In this document: positions 8,155 to 16,183 of the stretch, piece after piece
Numbering within the stretch: the first letter of the stretch is position 1
How the letters are laid out: every line of letters starts with the position of its first letter
From: Nocardia vaccinii NBRC 15922
GTDB taxonomy: Bacteria; Actinomycetota; Actinomycetes; Mycobacteriales; Mycobacteriaceae
Assembly: GCF_001613305.1 (NCBI RefSeq)
Contig: NZ_BDCC01000037.1
Span: forward strand, 1 to 64,000
Direction of reading: 5' to 3'
DNA length: 64,000 nt
The notes under the pieces: model-generated
The model's input: the letters and a program-made list of their open reading frames with translations, nothing else
Told to the model about the DNA's origin: nothing
Database searches by the model: none
Position numbers and translations under genes: made by a program

Positions 8155-8301
8155 ATGAAGACACGACTCAACTGCCCGTGCGGGGAGTACATCCGCGGCA
8201 CGGACGAAGACGATCTGGTCGAGAAGACGCAATCGCATCTCGCCGAGAAGCACCCCGACCACAACTACAGCCGCGACGAGATCCTCTTCATCGCCTACTG
8301 A
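8155..8301 (+). CDS. DUF1059-type small protein
   Basis: A 48-residue protein with an N-terminal Cys-Pro-Cys-Gly motif (residues 7-10) and later His residues (two in 'SHLAEKH' and one in 'DHNY'), as in DUF1059 small metal-binding-like proteins. The start is well supported: AAGGAAG lies at 8141-8147, 7 nt before the ATG. It follows the TetR remnant by 55 bp on the same strand. Such mini-proteins often sit beside catabolic genes; their function is unknown. Similarity is by motif layout only. Confidence 0.72.
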   Translation: MKTRLNCPCGEYIRGTDEDDLVEKTQSHLAEKHPDHNYSRDEILFIAY

Positions 8302-8705
8302 TTCAGCACCGTACGGTGTCCGGCCTCTGCCGGGCCGCCCCCAGGGACGACCCGGCAGGCAGTGCCACCATTACTTGCCGACACGTCCCTTCCGTCGTTC
8401 GCGACGATGGTGGCGGTCCGCGCCGCACTCGGCGACTCGTCATGCTACGCCAGAACCGTTCCAGCACAGCCGCATTCGACATAGGGCTGACGCGATACGA
8501 TACGTCACGAGCGGCCGCACGATCATCATGGGCCGACGCACCCGGGACGCGCTGCCCGCCCCTGGAATCGATCAGGCGTCTGCCGGATCACACACATCCG
8601 GGCAGCCTCCCGGCAAAGTCGTGGTCTCGGCCGCACCGCCTGCCCGCGGCCGCGAAGCTCCGCGGCGCAGCCGACGACGGCATGCCCGAGACGGTTCCGC
8701 CCGGA
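8302..8705. other. Intergenic region with two palindromes, no convincing gene
   Basis: About 400 bp between convergent genes. It holds the 12-bp palindrome CACCGTACGGTG (8307-8318) just after the mini-gene stop. A possible terminator hairpin follows: TGCCGGG at 8328-8334 and CCCGGCA at 8351-8357, with a 16-nt loop. The rest has open frames on both strands, but none with a start site or recognisable protein. Confidence 0.5.
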
Positions 8706-10100
8706 CTACGAATGCATCTCGGCCGGAACGGGTTTCGTGGGCGTGCCAGGCAGCGGTGGCAGGCCCGCACGGTATGCGCGGCTACGCTCGCACCGCTCGG
8801 TGAGCGAATCTCGGGCCTCCAGGGCGATCGCGCCGAGCGCGGCCGACCGATCGCCGGTATGGCGCAGAGCCGCGGCGGCGAGCAGGAGCCTGCGGGCCGG
8901 ATCGATCATGTGACGTGGGGCGCGCACCCGTGAGATCGTCTCCATCACCGCGACGGCCAGCGCGGGGTCGGACGCGGCCTCCCGATACAGCTCGGTCTCC
9001 AGCGGGTTCATCTCGGTGCCGCGCGCGAGGCGGTTGGTGTACTGGTAGATCTCCAGGCAGTCCGTCTCGCGGCGCAGCTCCCACTCGGTCAGGCGCCGGT
9101 CCAGAGCGACCGGATCGTCCAGTACGGCGGCGGTGGATTCGCCGAGCAGTCTGCCGTATCGCAGGGCGTCGCGAATTCCCTGCGCGGTCACCGGATCCTT
9201 GAAATGACCGGCGTCGCCGGGCAGCGCCCATCCGGGCCCGGAGGATCGCCGGAAATAGGAGGTGATGTCCACCGCCGAGCGAACTCGGCCGCGCAGCGTA
9301 CATCCGGCCAATCGTGTTGCCAGACCGGGGATTCCGGCAATCATCTCGCGGTAGGACTGTTCGGCGCGGCCGACGCCGCGCGGTGCGGTCCGCACCGGCG
9401 GCTGGACCAGGCACAGCACCAGGCCGTCGTCGCACGGGAACGCGGTGCCCAGCAACTGCCCGGCTCGCCACTGCGCGGCGATCGAACGGTCCTGTTCCCG
9501 CGTGTCCTCCCAGTAGCCGTAGCAGCAGGCCCGCCCGCTGGCCGAGCACCGATACGGCGACCTCGCGCCGACCTGTTCGGCGACGGTGCTGCGCCGACCG
9601 TCCGCACCCACGACGAGACGAGCGCGGATCTCGTGCGCGGTTCCGTCGCGATCGTGATACCGCACACCGCGGGCGCGCCCGTTCTCCCACAGGAGTTCAT
9701 CGACCCGGGCCCGTTCCCGCAATTCGGCGCCCGCCGCACGGGCCGTATCCACCAGTGCCGCATCCAATCCCACGCGACGCACGCACATCGAGTAATCGAT
9801 GCCGCCGTACGCGGTGAACGGCGCGGCCACGGTATGTCCGGCGCCCACCGCCATCCCGGTGGTCAGCCGCGGCGCGCCCAGGGCGCGGACCCGCTCGAGC
9901 GCGCCGAGCTGCCGCAGCTCGAACACCCCGGAGGACCACAGCAGGTGGGTGGACAGCGTATCGGAGGGAAAAGAGGAACTGTCCAGGCCGATCACCCGAC
10001 GGCCGGCGCGGGCGAACGCGATGGCGGCGGCCGTTCCGGCACAACGGGTTCCGACGATCACGACGTCGGTCTGTTCTGCGCCCACGACGCCTCCCAGCAT
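8706..10100 (-). CDS. FAD-dependent oxidoreductase (PHBH/geranylgeranyl-reductase-like)
   Basis: Flavoprotein of 464 residues of the FAD-binding monooxygenase/reductase type. The N-terminal dinucleotide fold reads 'DVVIVGTRCAGTAAAIAFARAG', the DG motif is in 'VVGADGRRSTVAEQVGA', and the FAD ribityl-binding GD motif is in WALPGDAGHFKDPVTAQGI. No membrane segment is evident. The ATG at 10100 lies directly against operator S6 and has no ribosome site. A GTG at 10085 has GGGAGG 4 nt upstream and may be the true start. It is divergent from the TetR at 10158, which probably represses it. The substrate is unknown. Confidence 0.85.
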   Translation of the reverse strand: MLGGVVGAEQTDVVIVGTRCAGTAAAIAFARAGRRVIGLDSSSFPSDTLSTHLLWSSGVFELRQLGALERVRALGAPRLTTGMAVGAGHTVAAPFTAYGGIDYSMCVRRVGLDAALVDTARAAGAELRERARVDELLWENGRARGVRYHDRDGTAHEIRARLVVGADGRRSTVAEQVGARSPYRCSASGRACCYGYWEDTREQDRSIAAQWRAGQLLGTAFPCDDGLVLCLVQPPVRTAPRGVGRAEQSYREMIAGIPGLATRLAGCTLRGRVRSAVDITSYFRRSSGPGWALPGDAGHFKDPVTAQGIRDALRYGRLLGESTAAVLDDPVALDRRLTEWELRRETDCLEIYQYTNRLARGTEMNPLETELYREAASDPALAVAVMETISRVRAPRHMIDPARRLLLAAAALRHTGDRSAALGAIALEARDSLTERCERSRAYRAGLPPLPGTPTKPVPAEMHS

Positions 10101-10104
10101 TACG

Positions 10105-10130
10105 GGACACTATGTTCGGACACTATGTCC
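10105..10130. promoter_or_regulatory. Tandem 13-bp operator between FAD gene and TetR (site S6)
   Basis: Two adjacent 13-bp units, GGACACTATGTTC (10105-10117) and GGACACTATGTCC (10118-10130). The second is a perfect GGACA-3-TGTCC palindrome and the first has one mismatch. At the junction lies TGTTCGGACA (10113-10122), the core shared with S1-S5. Two dimers side by side, as seen with some TetR proteins, would fit. It lies in the 57-bp divergent intergenic region. Confidence 0.8.
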
Positions 10131-10157
10131 TATAAAGGAGGATGAGAGGTCGGCGCA

Positions 10158-10892
10158 ATGATGTCAAGCAGCCCGGAATCGACACCACCGCCGATCTCTG
10201 CGGCACAATGGCCGCATGTTCGCACCACTCGGAATCGACCGCCGATGCCCTCGCTGACCCGGACCTCCCGGGCGCGCGGGCAGCGTGACGGGCATCGGGA
10301 GGCCATCGAACACCGCGTGCTGGCCGCGGTCGACCGGCTGCTGTCCGACGGGACCGCATTCACCGAGATCGCCGTCCAGCGCATCGCCGGCGAGGCGGAT
10401 ATGGCGCGGTCCACCTTCTACCGGTATTTTCCGGACAAGAGCCGGCTGCTGATCCGCATGGCCGAACTCGCCACCGACGATCTGTTCGGCACCGCCGAGC
10501 GCTGGTGGTCCCAGGACCACTCCGAGGGCCAGCCGGGCGTGTGCGCGGCGATGCGCGCGATGATCGCCGGCGCTCGCGCCCACGGCCATCTGCTCCAGGC
10601 GCTCATCGAGGTCGCCGCCTACGACCGGGAGGTCGGAGCGTACTGGCAGGGACGGGTCGCCCGCTTCATCGCCGTGGTGTGCGATCGGCTGGTCCAGGAA
10701 AAGGAGCGCGGCCGCATCGACGCCTCGATCGACCCCGCCTCGACCGCGATCGTCCTGACCGCCATGGTCGAACGCTCCATCCAGTACGCGTTCTTCGCCA
10801 CTCCCGCGCCCGATGACGACGTCCTGGCCCGCACCCTCGGCCGCACGATCTGGCTGACCGTCTACGGCGAGCGCGCCACGCCATCGGGCTGA
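10158..10892 (+). CDS. TetR-family transcriptional regulator
   Basis: TetR regulator of up to 244 residues. After a proline/serine-rich N-terminal tail of about 50 residues comes the HTH 'VDRLLSDGTAFTEIAV...IAGEADMARSTFYRYFPDKSRLL'. It then has a helical C-terminal domain with 'IEVAAYDREV'. The ATG at 10158 has GAGAGG 8 nt upstream; a later ATG at 10245 would remove the tail but has no clear ribosome site. It is divergent from the FAD oxidoreductase with tandem operator S6 between them, the classic arrangement of a local autoregulated repressor. Confidence 0.87.
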   Translation: MMSSSPESTPPPISAAQWPHVRTTRNRPPMPSLTRTSRARGQRDGHREAIEHRVLAAVDRLLSDGTAFTEIAVQRIAGEADMARSTFYRYFPDKSRLLIRMAELATDDLFGTAERWWSQDHSEGQPGVCAAMRAMIAGARAHGHLLQALIEVAAYDREVGAYWQGRVARFIAVVCDRLVQEKERGRIDASIDPASTAIVLTAMVERSIQYAFFATPAPDDDVLARTLGRTIWLTVYGERATPSG

Positions 10893-11346
10893 GTCACCCG
10901 TCCACGGCGCTCGCTCACGCCCCGCGGATCGCCCATCGGGCAGCACGTGCCGTGCCGGCCTGGCCTTCGGCCGACAGCGCGCCCCCGGCCGGCCGTTCGA
11001 ATTCGGTCGCCCTATCGCTCGGCAACGCGCAATTGCCCTGCCCCACAGAGCCATAGCCGGACCCGGCGCGTTCGCGCCCCGGCGGCGGATGTGCACATGC
11101 GGTTGAACAACCGTCGCATCCGGCGACGCTCGCGATTCCCTGTTGGGGCAGGGCATTTCGAGGCCGCACACCCCACTCGTGATGTCAGCGTGCACCAAGT
11201 TGCAGCACTGAATGCTGTGACCTGCCAGAACAGAGTACTGAAACCTGTTCACCACGGGCCGGCGAACTTACCGTGGAATGCGTCGCCGTCGCTTCGAGGA
11301 TCCGTCGTCCGGGTCGTTCGGGAGCGCGATGCAAAGGAGCATGCAG
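10893..11346. other. Intergenic region, no convincing gene
   Basis: About 450 bp. Open frames on both strands are arginine- and proline-rich and look like GC-driven shadows. The last 150 bp are less GC-rich. They contain short inverted repeats (CAGCA-5-TGCTG near 11202-11216; AACAG-11-CTGTT near 11230-11250) that could belong to the promoter of the small gene at 11347. Confidence 0.4.
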
Positions 11347-11589
11347 ATGACGGGCACGACATATCCCGCCGACGGCAACTGCACGTGCAGTGACCGACCG
11401 ACCCGCCGGGTCATCGTATATTTCGAGAATCCGGGCGCCACAGGTGATCTCGTTCTCGAATACGCGGCAACATATGCCGAGGCGTGCGAATTCGCCTCCG
11501 CGGCGGTGCGCAGCGGCCTGGCCATCACGGTGGATCGCAAGATCCGGCCCGACCTGCGCCCGCTTCCCTGCCGCCGGCTCTGGCGCTGA
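11347..11589 (+). CDS. Small hypothetical protein
   Basis: Predicted 80-residue protein that I do not recognise. It has 'RRVIVYFENPG', 'LEYAATYAEACEFASAAVRSGL' and a basic, proline-rich end. Ribosome site AAAGGAG (11333-11339) is 7 nt from the ATG at 11347; an in-frame ATG at 11341 is too close to it. Two Cys (CTC) occur near residues 10-12. It stands alone between a TetR and a P450, upstream of the GTAC-type operators. Confidence 0.6.
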   Translation: MTGTTYPADGNCTCSDRPTRRVIVYFENPGATGDLVLEYAATYAEACEFASAAVRSGLAITVDRKIRPDLRPLPCRRLWR

Positions 11590-11613
11590 TCGGGGCCGCA
11601 CCCCTTGCCACGC

Positions 11614-11656
11614 CACGGTACGTTGGCGTACCGTGCACCTGGTACACAGACGTACC
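11614..11656. promoter_or_regulatory. Double GTAC-type operator upstream of P450
   Basis: Two inverted repeats lie back to back. CACGGTACG (11614-11622) and CGTACCGTG (11627-11635) form perfect 9-bp arms with spacer TTGG. GGTAC (11641-11645) and GTACC (11652-11656) follow. The second ends 19 bp before the P450 ATG. A CGGTAC half-site recurs at 13056-13061, next to the start of the TetR that follows the P450. Binding by that TetR is inferred. Confidence 0.75.
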
Positions 11657-11674
11657 ACGGTGGGAGGATCGCGG

Positions 11675-13015
11675 ATGACCACAGTGAGACTGCCCGGCGG
11701 ACCGAACTCCCCGGGCACCGTGCAGATCCTGGAGATCCTGGCCGGGCGCACGCGCGCATGGCGGCGCCTGCACGATCGCTACGGCTCGGCATTCACCGTC
11801 ACCACCCCGCGCCTGGGGCGCACGGTCGTGCTGTCCGATCCGGCCGAGGTGAAGGCGCTGTTCACCGCCGGTCCGGAGGTCGCGGACAATGTCGATGTGA
11901 ACCTCGGCGAGGTCCTCGGACCGGGCTCGCTGTTCTCGCTCAGCGGCGACGCACACCGCAGACAACGCAAACTGCTCACCCCGCCGTTCCACGGCCGCCG
12001 GTTGGCGGTGTACGAGCAGCTGATCGAGCGGGAGGCGGTCGCGGAGATGGCCTCGTGGCCGTCGGGCCGCGAATTCCCGACAATGGATTCGATGATGCGG
12101 ATCACGCTCAACGTGATCCTGCGCGCAGCCTTCGGCGCGGACGGCGCGGAATTCGACGAACTGCGCGAGGTACTGCCCCGCATCGTACTGCTCGGTTCGG
12201 CGCTGGTCGCCTTGCCGATACCGCGAAACTTCCTGGGACGCTTGGGCCCCTGGGCGCGGTTCGCGGCGCATCGCCGTCGCTACGACCGGATCGTGGACCG
12301 TCTGATCGATCGCGCCGAAGCCACCGGACTCGACGGTCGCGACGATGTGTTGGCGATGATGCTGCAGTCCCGCTACGACGACGGCACGGCGATGACCCGC
12401 GGCGAGATCGCCGACGAGTTGCTCACCCTGCTCACCGCCGGGCACGAGACCACCGCGACGACCCTTGCCTGGACCGTCGAGCGGCTGCGTCGCCATCCGG
12501 ATGTGTTGCGCCGCTTGGTATCCGAGGTGGATGCGGGCGGTTCGGAACTGCGCGAGGCGACCCTGCTCGAGGTGCAGCGAGTGCGGCCGGTGATCGATGT
12601 GACCCCACGTCAGATCCGCGTCGACTCACTGCGGTTGGGGCGATGGACTCTGCCCGCGGGGCAGAACGTGCTGATCAACATTCGGCTGATGCACGACAAC
12701 GAGGAGCTGTTTCCCCGGGCGCGAACCTTCGATCCGGATCGGTTCCTCGACGCGCGGCCCGGCACGTTCAGCTGGATTCCGTTCGGCGGCGGCGCGCGCC
12801 GCTGCATCGGGGCGGCCTTCGCCACGTTGGAGATGAACGTCGTATTGCGCACGCTGCTGCGGGATTTCACGCTCGAAACCACCGATGCGGCCGATGAACG
12901 CCCGCACTTCCGCGGGGTGGCGCTGGCTCCCGGTCGCAAGGGTCGCGCGGTGGTCCACCGCCGCGCCATCGGTACGCCGGTCACCACAGTCGCACAGGCC
13001 GAGGCCACCGCCTGA
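11675..13015 (+). CDS. Cytochrome P450 (CYP132/135/138-like)
   Basis: P450 of 446 residues, closer to the longer mycobacterial types (CYP135/138-like) than to the CYP107/125 types. It has 'LFSLSGDAHRRQRKLLTPPFHGRR' in the C-helix region, the I-helix AGHETTA and an ExxR in 'EVQR'. The haem loop is PFGGGARRCIGAAFA with Cys near 377. The ATG at 11675 follows GGGAGG (11662-11667). The double GTAC operator covers the promoter, and a TetR follows 48 bp downstream on the same strand, so the pair probably forms a self-regulated unit. The substrate is unknown; lipids are common for this subgroup. Confidence 0.88.
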   Translation: MTTVRLPGGPNSPGTVQILEILAGRTRAWRRLHDRYGSAFTVTTPRLGRTVVLSDPAEVKALFTAGPEVADNVDVNLGEVLGPGSLFSLSGDAHRRQRKLLTPPFHGRRLAVYEQLIEREAVAEMASWPSGREFPTMDSMMRITLNVILRAAFGADGAEFDELREVLPRIVLLGSALVALPIPRNFLGRLGPWARFAAHRRRYDRIVDRLIDRAEATGLDGRDDVLAMMLQSRYDDGTAMTRGEIADELLTLLTAGHETTATTLAWTVERLRRHPDVLRRLVSEVDAGGSELREATLLEVQRVRPVIDVTPRQIRVDSLRLGRWTLPAGQNVLINIRLMHDNEELFPRARTFDPDRFLDARPGTFSWIPFGGGARRCIGAAFATLEMNVVLRTLLRDFTLETTDAADERPHFRGVALAPGRKGRAVVHRRAIGTPVTTVAQAEATA

Positions 13016-13062
13016 GCACCGAGTCGCGGACGAAGGCGCGGGCGGACACTACGCTCGGTACG

Positions 13063-13671
13063 GTGACCGACGCCGAGCCCGCATCCAGCCCCGCCTTCGC
13101 GGCCGAGCCGGGATTTCGGCGACGCCTGCTCGACGGCATGGCCGAGACGGTGCGCAAGCACGGCTACCGGGAGGCCACCGTCGCCGACGTGGTCCGCGAA
13201 GCCCGCACCTCACGCCGGACCTTCTACGAACATTTCAGCAGTAAACAGGACTGTTTCATCGAACTGCTGGCCGAACGCAACAGCGATACGATCCGGCAGA
13301 TCTATGCGGCGGTCGACCCGTCGGCGCCCTGGCGCACGCAGGTCCGGCAGGCGATCGAGGCGTGGATCGCCGCCTCCCAGCACGATCCGTCCATCACCCT
13401 GGCCTGGATTCGCGATATCCCCGCCCTGGGCGACGATGCCCGCGAACTACATCGCGCGACCGGTGAGGCGTTCGTCGCGCTGATCCGAAACCTCACCGCC
13501 ACACCGCGATTCCAATCTGCCGAACTGCACCCGCCCTCGCGGGCGATGGCGACGATTCTGTACGGCGGCTACCGCGAACTCATCGCCTCCACCGTCGAAG
13601 CGGGCGGCGACATCTCCGAAATCGTCGACGTCGCAGTGGAAACCGCGATCGCACTCATCGGACCGCGCTGA
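13063..13671 (+). CDS. TetR-family transcriptional regulator
   Basis: TetR regulator of 202 residues starting with GTG. The HTH spans about residues 24-70: 'AETVRKHGYREATVADVVREARTSRRTFYEHFSSKQDCF'. The C-terminal domain carries 'WIRDIPALGDDAREL', typical of actinobacterial TetRs paired with P450s. It lies 48 bp after the P450. A CGGTAC half-site sits immediately upstream, matching the operator in front of the P450, which suggests it controls both genes. Confidence 0.88.
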   Translation: MTDAEPASSPAFAAEPGFRRRLLDGMAETVRKHGYREATVADVVREARTSRRTFYEHFSSKQDCFIELLAERNSDTIRQIYAAVDPSAPWRTQVRQAIEAWIAASQHDPSITLAWIRDIPALGDDARELHRATGEAFVALIRNLTATPRFQSAELHPPSRAMATILYGGYRELIASTVEAGGDISEIVDVAVETAIALIGPR

Positions 13672-14010
13672 GACCGTGTCGGATCGACTTACACACAACG
13701 CTCTACCGCATCTCCCCGGTGTCGCAGCATGACGACCGGGAGCTCGCGTCGATCCAGGTCTCTGCCAGCGGTATAAGTGCACTCGGGTGCACGGTCGGTA
13801 AGTCGATCGACTTCCCGTCCCGCCGGGCGTGGTGGCGAAATACGCTGCACCGCAAACGCTGTCGCCATCAGTTGGCAGCCCGTGCAGCAGTGGGAAATAG
13901 CGTTGGCGGCCCGGTCGATGTCCAGGTAGCATTCGCGCCCAGCTTGTTTCGGATCGAATTCTCGGATCGCGCACGGCCGGTTCGCCGCGTGCGAGGGTAG
14001 GGGTAATAAA
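13672..14010. other. Intergenic region, nothing recognised
   Basis: About 340 bp between a TetR and a small membrane-protein gene. One 93-codon open frame has no ribosome site and unusual composition. GTGCAC occurs twice (near 13782 and 13791) but gives no clear operator. The last 20 bp hold GAGGGTAGGGG, the likely ribosome site for the next gene. Confidence 0.4.
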
Positions 14011-14478
14011 ATGACGAATCCTGGTGCGCTGCAAGGTGTTCCCATGCCAGCCCAGGCCTGGGCGGCACAGCAGCAGCCGACGTTGTACTGCGCGCACTGC
14101 GGCGCGACTCCGGCCGCGGCGGTGGATATCCGCGGGCATCGCGGCTTCATCGTCTTCATGCAGTTCCTTCGGATGTCCGGGCCGTTCTGCCGCGACTGCG
14201 GACTGGCCACCTACCGGCGGATGACCCTGGAGAGCGTCTGGCTGGGCTGGTGGGGTCCGATGTCGATGTTCATCAACCCGCTGACGATGCTGTTCAATCT
14301 GTTCGCTTACAACAGCATCGCCAAGCTCGCGCCGCCGGTTCCGGGTATGCCGGGCCGCCCGCTCGATCCGGGCAAACCGCTGTTCCAGCGGCCTGCGGCG
14401 CTGGGATTCCTGCTCCCGATCGCCGCGGTGACCCTGATCCTGACCGCCATTGTGATCAGCTCGGTCAGTCCGACGTAG
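14011..14478 (+). CDS. Zinc-ribbon membrane protein of unknown function
   Basis: Predicted 155-residue protein with a probable zinc ribbon. Cys-Ala-His-Cys is near residues 27-30 and Cys-Arg-Asp-Cys near 60-63, bracketing a short beta region 'AAAVDIRGHRGFIVFMQF'. One membrane-associated segment follows ('WLGWWGPMSMFINPLTMLFNLF') and a clear C-terminal helix 'LGFLLPIAAVTLILTAIVI'. Proteins of this layout are common and uncharacterised in mycobacteria and nocardiae. Function unknown. Confidence 0.75.
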   Translation: MTNPGALQGVPMPAQAWAAQQQPTLYCAHCGATPAAAVDIRGHRGFIVFMQFLRMSGPFCRDCGLATYRRMTLESVWLGWWGPMSMFINPLTMLFNLFAYNSIAKLAPPVPGMPGRPLDPGKPLFQRPAALGFLLPIAAVTLILTAIVISSVSPT

Positions 14479-14570
14479 CGCCGGCGCCCGACACCCCCGG
14501 CCCGGAATCTCCCGTTCGCCGGGTTCGCAAACGCCTCGCACCGCAGGCCCCGCACTGCTAGCTTGCGGCC

Positions 14571-15227
14571 GTGGATCTCTTCTCACGATCGTGGGCGGCC
14601 CTGCGCGCCACCGTCGCCGAACTGCACGACGAGGATTTCGCACTGCCGTCCGGATGCACCGGATGGCTGGTGCGAGATCTGGTGTGCCACTTGCTCATCG
14701 GCGCTCAGGACATTCTGATCACACTGGTGACACCCGCCGAGGGCGAACCGACGCGCACGGCACTGTCCTACTGGGACATCGACACGGAGACACCCACCGG
14801 CGACCATCCGCTCGATGCGCTGATCGTCCGGCTGGCCGCGGCCTACCAGGAACCGCAACTGCTCAAACTCCATTTCGACGACGTCGGATCGGCCGCCGGC
14901 CGCGCGGCCGAACTCGCCGATCCGGACCGGTGCGTCGCAACCCGCGGCGAAGTGCTCACCACCGCCGACTATCTCGACGCCTATGTGCTGGAGTGGACCC
15001 TGCATCACCTCGACCTGGTCGCGCAGCTGCCGGGCGAGCCCGAGCCACCGGCCGACCTGCTGGCCCACGCACGCCGGATGCTCGAGCGGATCGCCGGAGC
15101 GACATTCCCGTCCGCACTGCCGGATCGGGAAGCCCTGCTGATCGGCACCGGACGCCGCGCGCCCAGTGACGGCGAACGCGCCGAACTGGGCGAGATGGCC
15201 GGGAGGCTACCCTTCGTCCTGGGCTGA
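14571..15227 (+). CDS. Maleylpyruvate isomerase/DinB-fold family protein
   Basis: Protein of 218 residues starting with GTG, with the N-terminal four-helix domain of the mycothiol-dependent maleylpyruvate isomerase family. It has 'WAALRATVAELHDEDF', 'GWLVRDLVCHLLIGAQDIL' with the metal-ligand His, and later 'YVLEWTLHHLDL' with two more His. This three-His arrangement binds a divalent metal in DinB-like proteins. The substrate is unknown; members act as thiol transferases or detoxification enzymes using mycothiol. It stands as a single gene. Confidence 0.82.
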   Translation: MDLFSRSWAALRATVAELHDEDFALPSGCTGWLVRDLVCHLLIGAQDILITLVTPAEGEPTRTALSYWDIDTETPTGDHPLDALIVRLAAAYQEPQLLKLHFDDVGSAAGRAAELADPDRCVATRGEVLTTADYLDAYVLEWTLHHLDLVAQLPGEPEPPADLLAHARRMLERIAGATFPSALPDREALLIGTGRRAPSDGERAELGEMAGRLPFVLG

Positions 15228-15354
15228 GTGAACAGCCGACCAACCAGCGGGACAGGTACTGCCCGTTGGTGTATCTATTGAATGTTCCCGTCCCTGAACA
15301 CCCGGATCGCTCGGCGCCGAGCCCCGCGCGTCGCACCGATCCCGGAGGCCGAGC

Positions 15355-16173
15355 ATGACCAGGTCGAGTCCCTCTCGAACACCGCAGTTCACCCGCTACG
15401 TAGCGCTCGGCGATTCGCAGACCGAGGGGGTCGGCGATCCCGACGGCAGCGGCGGGCTACTCGGCTGGGCGGACCGCCTCGCCCAGGTGCTCGCCCGGCT
15501 GTACCCGAGCCTCGACTACGCCAACCTGGCTGTTCGTGGCCGGTGCGCGGGTCAGATCCGGGCGGAACAGCTCACTCCGGCCCTGGCGATGAAGCCCGAT
15601 CTGGTGTCCGTCGTCGCCGGGATGAACGATCTACTGCGGCCGCGATTCGACCGCGACGCCGTACTCGCCGAAATCGAGAGCATGTTCGCGGCGTTCGCCG
15701 TCATCGGCGCGCGGGTGGTCACCTTCACCTTCCCCGATATCGGCGCGGTCGCCCCGCTGGTGCGGCCGCTGTCCGGGCGCGTCCGGGAGATGAATGCCGC
15801 GCTGCGCACCGTCGCGGCGCGGCATCGGGTGACGGTGATCGACTTCGAACCGGTGCCCGCCACCACCGACCGGCGGGTGTGGACCGATGATCGGTTGCAC
15901 CTGAATCCGCTGGGCCACGAACTCGTCAGCCGCGCGGTCGCCGACGGTCTCGGGCTCCCGGGCGCGGACGGCACCTGGCGCACCGCGCTGCCGCTGGATC
16001 CGAATCCGCGGCGCCCGGCCGTACTCGGCGACGAACTACGGTGGGCCACACGCCATCTCATCCCCTGGGTGGGCCGCCGCATCCGCGGCGTCTCCTCGGG
16101 CAACCGGGTCGCTGCCAAACGGCCCGAGTTGCTTCCGGTGACCTGGCCCCGAGCGACGAATTTCGCGAAATGA
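15355..16173 (+). CDS. SGNH/GDSL-family hydrolase
   Basis: Predicted esterase/lipase-type hydrolase of 272 residues. Block I 'YVALGDSQTEG' gives the nucleophile Ser21, and block III is 'VVAGMNDLL' (GxND). Block V 'DDRLHLNPLGHE' gives the Asp-His pair. The ATG has CGGAGG 6 nt upstream. No signal peptide is seen. It is followed after 10 bp by the CPBP membrane protein, so the two are probably co-transcribed. The substrate is not identifiable. Confidence 0.87.
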   Translation: MTRSSPSRTPQFTRYVALGDSQTEGVGDPDGSGGLLGWADRLAQVLARLYPSLDYANLAVRGRCAGQIRAEQLTPALAMKPDLVSVVAGMNDLLRPRFDRDAVLAEIESMFAAFAVIGARVVTFTFPDIGAVAPLVRPLSGRVREMNAALRTVAARHRVTVIDFEPVPATTDRRVWTDDRLHLNPLGHELVSRAVADGLGLPGADGTWRTALPLDPNPRRPAVLGDELRWATRHLIPWVGRRIRGVSSGNRVAAKRPELLPVTWPRATNFAK

Positions 16174-16183
16174 CGGTGCGCGC

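Noticed and set aside
10947..11393. 148-codon plus-strand frame in the gap before the small gene at 11347
   Set aside because: No ribosome site, Arg/Pro-rich, and it overlaps the better-supported gene in another frame.
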